Made by a program: the position numbers and the translations under genes. A model generated the notes under the pieces. It did not search any database. It had not been told where the DNA came from and was given only the letters and a program-made list of their open reading frames with translations. Positions 45,716 through 51,577 of a stretch of DNA of 51,577 bases are shown here, one piece after another. Source of the stretch: Hyphomicrobiales bacterium (GTDB lineage: Bacteria; Pseudomonadota; Alphaproteobacteria; Rhizobiales; NORP267); contig JAJFHA010000023.1 in NCBI GenBank assembly GCA_021775875.1, positions 1 to 51,577 on the forward strand, written 5' to 3'. Position 1 is the first letter of the stretch. Each line of letters opens with the position of its first letter.

Positions 45716-47002
45716 ATGAAACATCCCGCGAAATTTCTGCAAACTCTGTATGAGGCCGCCGTTTCAGCCGCCCAGCCTAAAAAATGCGTTCCCCCCGCTT
45801 TGCCTGCATTTCCGGAAAATGGCGAATTGATCATTCTCGCAATCGGCAAAGCTGCATCCTCGATGGCGTTAGCGGCGACTGAACATTATTTGAAGCTCAA
45901 TCTCGCCAATGCCGACCGGATGCGGGGTCTGGTAACGACCCGCCACGGCTATGGTATTCCAACGCCGCCACTAGACCTGATCGAAGCCGGGCACCCCGTG
46001 CCTGATGACGCCAGTGCAAAAGCCGCCAGCAAAGCCCTGAAAATCGCGGCGTCGGCCAAACCGGGTGATTTGGTACTGGTATTGATTTCAGGCGGCGGCT
46101 CCGCGCTTTGGTCAGCGCCCCGCCCCCCGCTTGATCTGGCGGCCAAGCAGGCTCTAACAAAAACCCTGCTCCGGTCGGGTGCAACAATTGCTGAAATAAA
46201 TACGGTCAGACGACATTTATCAGACATCAAGGGCGGCAGACTCGCGCGCGCTGTGCCCGAAGGAATTCCTGTGCTCACCCTCGCCATTTCCGACGTTCCC
46301 GGCGACGACCCGGCTGCGATAGCCTCCGGTCCAACTGTCGCCAATCCGACAACGGGCGAGCAATGCCTTGCAATTTGTGATCAATACGGTGTCGAAATTC
46401 CCGAACAAATCCGGTTCAGCCTCGAAAAAGACAAAATTCCGGCAAAAATGGTTCCGGATACAAAATTCGATCTCGTAGCAACACCGGCCATTGCCCTTGC
46501 AGCTGCGGAAAAAAAAGCGCGGCAAAAAGGTTTTTCCGTCATCAATCTTGGTGACGCACTTGAAGGAGAGGCTCGTGAACGCGCCCGCGAACATGCTGAA
46601 AAAGCGCTCCAACTGGCGAATGAAGGAAAACCGGTCATGTTGATGTCCGGCGGCGAACTCACCGTCACCATGAAAGGTAACGGCAAGGGCGGCCCAAGCC
46701 AGGAATATGCCCTGGCGCTCGCCATAGCGCTGAAAAGCCACCCGGATATTCATGCCGTTGTCTGCGATACCGACGGGGCAGACGGCGGGTCTGGTGCTGA
46801 TGATGACCCGGCAGGCGCCCGTGTTGGCCCAGACACATTAGTGCGCGCCATTGCTGTTGGCGCAATCCCGGCGAAATTTTTGGCTGAGAATGATTCTACA
46901 AGTTTTTTCAAAGCCTTGGATGACTTGATCATTACCGGTCCAACATATACAAATGTTAATGATTTTCGGGCAATTATGGTAAACAGCACGTTATTGAACT
47001 GA
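45716..47002 (+). CDS. Glycerate 2-kinase (MOFRL family)
   Basis: 428 residues from ATG 45716 (MKHPAKFLQTLYEAAVSAA); a GTG at 45695 would add seven. Signature segments: AIGKAASSMALAATEHYL, VLVLISGGGSALWSAPRPPL, LAISDVPGDDPAAIASGPTV, and the C-terminal MOFRL motif with CDTDGADGGSGADDDPAGA. It phosphorylates glycerate to 2-phosphoglycerate, which enters lower glycolysis. Fits with pyruvate kinase encoded 560 bases downstream on the same strand. Confidence 0.9.
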   Translation: MKHPAKFLQTLYEAAVSAAQPKKCVPPALPAFPENGELIILAIGKAASSMALAATEHYLKLNLANADRMRGLVTTRHGYGIPTPPLDLIEAGHPVPDDASAKAASKALKIAASAKPGDLVLVLISGGGSALWSAPRPPLDLAAKQALTKTLLRSGATIAEINTVRRHLSDIKGGRLARAVPEGIPVLTLAISDVPGDDPAAIASGPTVANPTTGEQCLAICDQYGVEIPEQIRFSLEKDKIPAKMVPDTKFDLVATPAIALAAAEKKARQKGFSVINLGDALEGEARERAREHAEKALQLANEGKPVMLMSGGELTVTMKGNGKGGPSQEYALALAIALKSHPDIHAVVCDTDGADGGSGADDDPAGARVGPDTLVRAIAVGAIPAKFLAENDSTSFFKALDDLIITGPTYTNVNDFRAIMVNSTLLN

Positions 47003-47011
47003 TTTGCCGCC

Positions 47012-47563
47012 ATGAAAACGCGCCACTGGAGACGACACGTGAAACCAACCGGGTTGGAAAATCCAAAAATCGTGAACCGGGTAAAGTCCGGTAGCAGAAA
47101 GTTTGTCGGCTCCTTGCCGCAACTTCTGATCGCGATTGGATTGCCGTTGGGCCTGCTTCCCACGTCTATGGCGATCATGGGTATTGATACCGCCCGTGCC
47201 GATTTGCAGATTTGCAACCAGACCGATAGCCAGGTTGGTGTTTCGGTTGGGTATAAAGGCCAGCAAGGCTGGGTAACTGAGGGTTGGTGGAACCTGCCAC
47301 CCAAGGGTTGTGAAACCCTGCTCGCCGGACCGCTTGTTGCCCGCTATTATTATATTTACGGCGTTGATTACGATCTTGGCGGGGAATGGACCGGAACTGC
47401 GTTCATGTGTACCCGCGACGAAGAATTTACAATTGCCGGAACCGAGAATTGCGTTGCTCAAGGTAACGAACTGACCGGCTTTCTGGAAATTGATACCGGC
47501 AGCGAGAGACAATGGACCGTCCAGTTGACCGAACCAACTGAACAAGGCATTGGCGGCCGATGA
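47012..47563 (+). CDS. DUF1036 exported protein
   Basis: 183 residues. A basic N-terminus and hydrophobic stretch (about 27-55, SLPQLLIAIGLPLGLLP) suggest export or a membrane anchor. The DUF1036 domain (about 65-175) reads ADLQICNQTDSQVGVSVGYK, then TEGWWNLPPKGCETLL and FMCTRDEEFTIAGTENC; four cysteines may form disulfides. Function unknown. Its stop overlaps the pyk start by four bases (ATGA), so the two are translationally coupled, an arrangement recurring in alphaproteobacteria. Confidence 0.88.
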   Translation: MKTRHWRRHVKPTGLENPKIVNRVKSGSRKFVGSLPQLLIAIGLPLGLLPTSMAIMGIDTARADLQICNQTDSQVGVSVGYKGQQGWVTEGWWNLPPKGCETLLAGPLVARYYYIYGVDYDLGGEWTGTAFMCTRDEEFTIAGTENCVAQGNELTGFLEIDTGSERQWTVQLTEPTEQGIGGR

Positions 47564-48996
47564 AGCGCATCAGACGCGTTAAAATCGTAGCAACGCTGGG
47601 GCCTGCATCTTCTTCCCCTGAAAAAATCAAAACTCTATTTGAAGCCGGCACCGATACATTCCGCATCAATATGAGCCACACGCCCCATGACGAACTAAAA
47701 CGGATGGTTCGCGATATCCGCGCCGTGGAAACAGAATTCGGCCGACCAATCGCCATCCTTGTTGATCTGCAAGGCCCCAAATTCCGGATCGGTGAAATTG
47801 CCAAAGACTCTGTAGCTTTGGAAACCGGGAATACTTTTATTCTGGATAATGACCAGACGCCGGGAGATGACCGACGGACATTTTTGCCTCATCCTGATAT
47901 CTTTAAAACCGTCAAGGTCAGCGACAATCTTCTGCTTGACGACGGCAAGGTCAGACTGACCGTAACGGCCACGGACACCAACATAATCATCTCCGAAATT
48001 GTTGTGGGCGGATCGCTCTCATCAAAAAAAGGCGTCAGCCTGCCGGATACAATCGTGCCGGTCCCGGCAATGACCGAAAAAGACCGCCGCGACCTCGATT
48101 ATGCGCTTGGCTTGAATATCGACTGGATCGCGCTCTCCTTTGTCCAGCGTGCCGATGATGTATCAGAAGCTAAAAAAATCTGCCAGGGCAGAGCTGCAGT
48201 GATGGCAAAAATCGAGAAGCCATCAGCGGTAACCTCATTGAACGAAATCCTGGAAGTCGCAGACGGCATCATGGTAGCCCGGGGAGACCTTGGCGTCGAA
48301 TTGCCGGTGGAGCAGGTGCCTGGCTTGCAAAAGCAAATGGTCCTTGCCGCCCGCCAGGCAGGGAAACCTGTTGTGATCGCTACCCAGATGCTGGAATCCA
48401 TGATCACCTCGCCGGTGCCGACCCGGGCCGAGGTTTCAGACGTAGCCAACGCTATTTTCGATGGCGCCGACGCCATCATGTTGTCGGCGGAATCCGCCGT
48501 TGGTGATTATCCTGAAGAAGCGGTCGCCACCATGGATCGCATTGCGCTCGAAGTGGAGCAGGATCCGACCTATCACGACGCCATTTCCAGCCACAAAATT
48601 GAACCTCTGGCAACCGGCGCCGACGCCATCAGCGCCGCCCTGCACCAGATTTCAGATACGCTCAATCTGGCAGCAATCGTTTGCTATACATCATCCGGCA
48701 CCACCGGAATCCGCGCTGCCCGCGAGCGGCCGGAAAAGCCCATTGTGGCTTTGACACCGCGCATTGAAACCGGTCGCCGGTTGGCCCTGATATGGGGCTT
48801 GCATTGCGTTCTCACCGAAGACGCCAACAATCTGGATGATATGGTCGATCGCGCCTGCCGGATATCTTTCCAGGAAAAACTGGCAAGGCCGGGCCAGCGC
48901 ATCATCATCTCGGCAGGCATGCCATTCGGCACACCGGGCGCGACCAATATCCTGCGGATCGCTTTCGTCGGTGACGACGGCACAGGTGGCTTTTAG
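47560..48996 (+). CDS. pyk: Pyruvate kinase
   Basis: 478 residues. RRVKIVATLGPASSSPEKIK and FRINMSHTPHDEL at the N-terminus, ILVDLQGPKFRIG, the catalytic-lysine signature VMAKIEKPSAVTSLNEIL, then MVARGDLGVELPVEQVPGLQ and TRAEVSDVANAIFDGADAIM. The allosteric C-terminal domain is present (ICYTSSGTTGIRAARERP-like). It makes pyruvate and ATP from PEP. Completes a glycerate kinase - DUF1036 - pyk group. Confidence 0.96.
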   Translation: MKRIRRVKIVATLGPASSSPEKIKTLFEAGTDTFRINMSHTPHDELKRMVRDIRAVETEFGRPIAILVDLQGPKFRIGEIAKDSVALETGNTFILDNDQTPGDDRRTFLPHPDIFKTVKVSDNLLLDDGKVRLTVTATDTNIIISEIVVGGSLSSKKGVSLPDTIVPVPAMTEKDRRDLDYALGLNIDWIALSFVQRADDVSEAKKICQGRAAVMAKIEKPSAVTSLNEILEVADGIMVARGDLGVELPVEQVPGLQKQMVLAARQAGKPVVIATQMLESMITSPVPTRAEVSDVANAIFDGADAIMLSAESAVGDYPEEAVATMDRIALEVEQDPTYHDAISSHKIEPLATGADAISAALHQISDTLNLAAIVCYTSSGTTGIRAARERPEKPIVALTPRIETGRRLALIWGLHCVLTEDANNLDDMVDRACRISFQEKLARPGQRIIISAGMPFGTPGATNILRIAFVGDDGTGGF

Positions 48997-49027
48997 GCTC
49001 TTTGCGATACCAAACCAAAAGACCTGC

Positions 49028-49606
49028 TCAGGTCTGCGCGGTTTTATATTTTGCAAATTCTTCCATAAATGCCGCAATATATTCGGGCGGTATGGTCATA
49101 TCGACATTCCCCCTGGCCCCGACAACGCGAAATGTAATCCCGGTTTGCGCGTAACCCGTCGCCTGCGCCATATCCAGATTTATCCCAATATATTCAGTGT
49201 AAATGCAGCCACTTTTACGACAATTTTCTTCGCGGTCCATTTGCAGGGTTTCCAGTTCTTCACCCTCCGAATAGGCTTGCCTGAGAAGCATCCAGTGGTC
49301 CACCTTCGCGATCACCACGATCTGGAACTGACCCTGGGGATGTTCCCCGCTATCCAGTAGCCAGCTTCTGAAACTATAGGAATTTCCTGTCACGTTGTTA
49401 TCATGAAAAATAATCGGCGCTGTGACCGTTGTGACCCCGGTGGCGTCGTTCGTTTCCACTTTGATCGCGGCGGCAATGGCCAGTTTATCTGCAGGGTCTA
49501 CAATGGGAACACCGGCCAACTGCGCCATCTGCGCACCGCAGCCGGTTAAAAGCATCAGGATCAAAACCCCGATAAAATATCTTGTCCTGAAAAGGGTCCG
49601 GTACAT
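49028..49606 (-). CDS. Putative lipoprotein of unknown function
   Basis: 192 residues. The N-terminal signal IGVLILMLLTGC ends in a lipobox (LTGC), predicting lipid anchoring. The mature part has no family I recognise; it contains two further cysteines (NCRKSGC) that may pair, and alternating hydrophobic strands suggesting a beta-rich fold. It follows the TPR gene on the minus strand by 29 bases, and the two may form an operon. Confidence 0.78.
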   Translation of the reverse strand: MYRTLFRTRYFIGVLILMLLTGCGAQMAQLAGVPIVDPADKLAIAAAIKVETNDATGVTTVTAPIIFHDNNVTGNSYSFRSWLLDSGEHPQGQFQIVVIAKVDHWMLLRQAYSEGEELETLQMDREENCRKSGCIYTEYIGINLDMAQATGYAQTGITFRVVGARGNVDMTIPPEYIAAFMEEFAKYKTAQT

Positions 49607-49635
49607 TGGCTCTCCTTATCGAGGGATGCAGCGGA

Positions 49636-50247
49636 TCAGATCCCCTGCCCCTCCACCTCAAGTTCGAGCCGGTTGGCAGATTGCCTGGCATTTTCAAGAA
49701 ACGGGTGCACTTCCAGAGCCCGGCGAAACGCCCGCAACGCACCCTGCTTGTTACCAAATTCCAGCAGGATCAATCCAAGCCCGCTCAGAGCCCCGAAATG
49801 CCGGGGCTCAAGCTCCAGCGTTCGCTCCACATCCTGGATGGAATGTTGATAATCCCGCAGCAAATAGAGAATGGTCGCACGCTTGTTCCAGCCCTCCGCA
49901 TAATCGGGGGCAAGGTCGACAATGGCGTTGCTGAAATCAAGCGCCAACGGCAAATCATCCCGCCGCATCGCTTCAACAGTACGCGTCATCAGGAGATTGA
50001 TCGTATCACTCCCTGATTCCCGCCAGGCTCGGAGAATGGTTTCTTCAAGGAAACTCGCTGTATCCGCGTCGTCAGTCTCCTGCAGACGGTTGAGCAGCGA
50101 ATTGATCGCGTCGGAATCAGCCCGGACCGTCTCCTCATCGCCCTTTTCTCCGGTATCGCCCGATTGCCCCAACGCATGATCGAACGGCGCAAACAACAAT
50201 GCACAGAGCAAAGCGGCAGTCAAAAATTTCGAAAATACGAGCCCCAT
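49636..50247 (-). CDS. Exported TPR-repeat protein
   Basis: 203 residues with a signal peptide (about 1-27, LTAALLCALLFAPFDHALGQ) and three or so C-terminal TPR units (ALDFSNAIVDLAPDYAEGWN, SIQDVERTLELEPRHFGALS and ALRAFRRALEVHPFLENARQ). A low-complexity acidic linker lies between. Envelope scaffold role inferred from TPRs. It sits upstream of the lipoprotein gene and downstream of rpmJ on the same strand, separated from rpmJ by a terminator. Confidence 0.85.
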   Translation of the reverse strand: MGLVFSKFLTAALLCALLFAPFDHALGQSGDTGEKGDEETVRADSDAINSLLNRLQETDDADTASFLEETILRAWRESGSDTINLLMTRTVEAMRRDDLPLALDFSNAIVDLAPDYAEGWNKRATILYLLRDYQHSIQDVERTLELEPRHFGALSGLGLILLEFGNKQGALRAFRRALEVHPFLENARQSANRLELEVEGQGI

Positions 50248-50281
50248 GGCACAATCATGACGCCAGAAAGAAGACGCGTCA

Positions 50282-50312
50282 AAGAAAACCGGATCAAATG
50301 ACCCGGTTTTTC
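50282..50312 (-). terminator. Terminator after rpmJ
   Basis: A stem (ACCGG, 50288-50292, with CCGGT, 50303-50307, extendable by flanking A/T pairs) is followed on the minus strand by a T-rich tract, 23 bases after the rpmJ stop. Confidence 0.65.
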
Positions 50313-50334
50313 AAAACTTGGAAACTGGAATAAA

Positions 50335-50460
50335 TTAGCCCTGACGCGCCTTGAAACGCGGATTGGTCTTGTTGATGACATAGACGCGGCCCTTGCGACG
50401 CACAATTTTATTGTCGCGATGACGACCACGCAGGGATTTCAGCGAATTTCTGACTTTCAT
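50335..50460 (-). CDS. rpmJ: 50S ribosomal protein L36, zinc-independent form
   Basis: 41 residues translated from ATG 50460: [20 protein letters not shown], then a basic part ending NPRFKARQG. It matches the longer L36 form (YkgO-like), with no cysteine, so no zinc ribbon. The gene is short and easily missed. The 161-base region upstream holds a 16-bp direct repeat. L31 in this window also lacks cysteines. Confidence 0.92.
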   Translation of the reverse strand: MKVRNSLKSLRGRHRDNKIVRRKGRVYVINKTNPRFKARQG

Positions 50461-50465
50461 TTTAT

Positions 50466-50547
50466 GTCACCAAATCATGTCCAACCCGTTTCGGGCGGCT
50501 CAAAAGTGTTAGCGGCGCGGACCATAAGTCCGTCACCAAATCATGTC
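50466..50547. repeat. 16-bp direct repeat pair upstream of rpmJ
   Basis: GTCACCAAATCATGTC occurs at 50466-50481 and again at 50532-50547, 66 bases apart, immediately upstream of the rpmJ start. It may be a regulator site pair or a duplication scar. Confidence 0.6.
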
Positions 50548-50621
50548 AACTCAGGGATTAGCAGAATTCAGCAAAAACGCCAGCTTTTCCTGATCATTCA
50601 AGCTCCGGATATTCGCACAAA

Positions 50622-50939
50622 TTACATTTCCATATCCATGCCTTGCGCTACTTCGATCGTGCCGCCGATATCGATATGCGGACAAGCTTTCGCCATCGCC
50701 AAAACTTCGTCCATGGTCTCCGCCTGGACAATGGTAATGCCAGACAACGGGTTTGATCCGCCATCATCAGTGACGCCATCCGCGCCAACGGTTTTTGACT
50801 GCCCGAACGGCATACCCGGATCAACAATCGCATCACCAAGCCCCGCGCTCCAGGCCTGCCATTTGACCATATGCGCCATGCCCTCTTCTTTGGATTTGAA
50901 CTGGTGACCACCGTGATAGGCGAGGACGAATTTCGGCAT
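50622..50939 (-). CDS. YciI-like (YCII/DGPF) protein
   Basis: 105 residues: MPKFVLAYHGGHQFKSKEEG, AGLGDAIVDPGMPFGQSKTV and ITIVQAETMDEVLAMAKACP, then HIDIGGTIEV. This matches the dimeric alpha-beta YCII/DGPF fold, often of unknown function or near sigma-factor genes. It is divergent from the TetR gene, with a 119-base shared upstream region that probably contains the operator. No ECF sigma gene is adjacent. Confidence 0.85.
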   Translation of the reverse strand: MPKFVLAYHGGHQFKSKEEGMAHMVKWQAWSAGLGDAIVDPGMPFGQSKTVGADGVTDDGGSNPLSGITIVQAETMDEVLAMAKACPHIDIGGTIEVAQGMDMEM

Positions 50940-51058
50940 ATCAGCTTTCCTTATTTTGTACCGTTTAAACCGAGAGCCTGATTTTATGACACATATCTAA
51001 ATATGTTAAAGGTCATTTTTTGATGTTTGATAGAAAGTCGATAATCAGGAGATCAACC

Positions 51059-51397
51059 ATGCCCTATAGCCGTGAACATAAGCAAATGACGCACGACAAA
51101 ATTGTAGAAGCTGCCCGCATCCTGTTTAACCGACATGGTTTTCAGGATGTAACCATCGACATGGTGATGGAAGATGTCGGCCTCACCCGTGGTGGATTTT
51201 ACAATCACTTCAAAAGCAAAGAAGCCCTCTACAGCGCTGCCGTTTCCTGCTTCCTGATGGGACGCGGCGCAAAATGGCGGGCGGATGCGGGCGTCGACGC
51301 TAAAACAAGGTTTGTTCTCATAGCCCGGTCGGAAATAACGTCCCGATCACATTGCAAAATCGCCGATGGTGAACCCAGCCTATCATCGGCAACATAG
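51059..51397 (+). pseudogene. TetR-family regulator, truncated
   Basis: 112 residues. AGGAG precedes ATG 51059. The N-terminal DNA-binding domain is intact: AARILFNRHGFQDVTIDMVM, then GLTRGGFYNHFKSKEALYSAAV. The ligand domain breaks after about residue 82 (WRADAGVDA), where the expected continuation is replaced by an unrelated tail and early stop. The protein is about 80 residues shorter than usual. The break lies about 140 bases before the left end of an IS3 element, so rearrangement by mobile elements is likely. It probably does not sense a ligand; a DNA-binding fragment could remain. Confidence 0.75.
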
Positions 51398-51438
51398 CCA
51401 AGAAAATCTAACCTCCAGCTACCAATAAATGGCCCCAC

Positions 51439-51577
51439 TGAATAGCCCCTAGAATTGTAGACACCTTGTCACCTAAAAATGAGGACAAGGAGAACGACAT
51501 GGGCAAGCCACGATTTACAGAAGAATTCAAGATTGATGCCATCAAGCAGATTACCGAACGGGGTTATTCTGTAGCGG
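51439..51577 (+). mobile_element. Left end of an IS3-family insertion sequence
   Basis: A TGAATAGCCCCTAGAATTG start resembles the left inverted repeat of IS3-family elements. It lies 60 bases before an orfA-type transposase start. The right end and target duplication are beyond the window. It may have entered next to an already broken TetR gene. Confidence 0.7.
51499..51577 (+). CDS. IS3-family transposase OrfA, partial
   Basis: ATG 51499 with AAGGAG upstream starts MGKPRFTEEFKIDAIKQITE and continues RGYSVA to the window edge. This is the HTH_Tnp_1-type N-terminus of IS3 OrfA, the DNA-binding half of the transposase usually joined to OrfB by frameshifting. Only 26 codons are visible. Confidence 0.85.
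   Translation, partial: MGKPRFTEEFKIDAIKQITERGYSVA

Noticed and set aside
51229-51438. Minus-strand 69-codon frame across the TetR break
   Set aside because: No start-site support and it crosses the junction; probably part of an IS remnant at most.

Overview
The window reads as a core chromosomal segment of an alphaproteobacterium of moderate GC content. The evidence is gene content: a GapR (DUF2312) nucleoid protein, an RcdA-type (DUF1465) protease adaptor, a TrcR-type (DUF1013) cell-cycle regulator, DUF1244, DUF1036, DUF4164, a proton-translocating transhydrogenase split into three subunits, and a 6S RNA gene between zapA and the 5-formyltetrahydrofolate cyclo-ligase gene. The order cannot be fixed from the sequence alone; a free-living, probably heterotrophic lineage fits.

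Layout. 1-3000, minus strand: yebC (with an in-frame amber codon), a 254-bp self-complementary element, a YmdB-type phosphodiesterase, 5-FCL, 6S RNA, zapA and a coiled-coil DUF4164 protein. 3220-13957, plus strand: a carbon-metabolism run (tkt, gap, pgk, class I fba, a degenerate ThiE-like protein), then a Sel1-repeat protein, efp, an inositol-monophosphatase-family gene and a MotA/MotB-like proton-channel pair. 13973-21143: an MsbA-like ABC exporter, rpmE, rcdA with a candidate sRNA upstream, a quinone oxidoreductase, trcR, a LysE exporter, an SDR and a DksA/TraR-like protein. 21144-25681: propionyl-CoA synthetase, a TauE/SafE exporter and an acyl-CoA synthetase. 25822-32228: a DUF465 pair, a GGDEF protein, purEK, an orphan HEPN-like gene, rpsU, a TPR lipoprotein and an EamA transporter. 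32248-38960, minus strand: pntB, pntAB, pntAA, a small membrane protein, an ABC1/UbiB kinase and an M3 oligopeptidase. 39207-44126, plus strand: a sigma-54 activator, an L,D-transpeptidase and a DUF882 peptidase. 44142-50460: gapR, DUF1244, an N-formylglutamate amidohydrolase-family gene, glycerate 2-kinase, DUF1036, pyruvate kinase, a lipoprotein, a TPR protein and rpmJ. The right edge has a YciI-like gene, a TetR gene with a broken 3' half and the left end of an IS3-family element.

Most of the window is housekeeping. Tkt, Gap, Pgk, Fba and, 40 kb away, glycerate kinase and pyruvate kinase cover the triose part of central carbon metabolism. Pnt balances NADH and NADPH. GapR, RcdA and TrcR belong to the CtrA-type cell-cycle setting. 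I saw no CRISPR array, prophage, tRNA, rRNA or recognisable complete defence system. The best leads for new biology are the structured element beside the interrupted yebC, a candidate sRNA with exposed CUCC motifs beside rcdA, an orphan stator-like pair, a ThiE homologue that has lost ThiE signatures, and an orphan HEPN-like protein between purK and rpsU.
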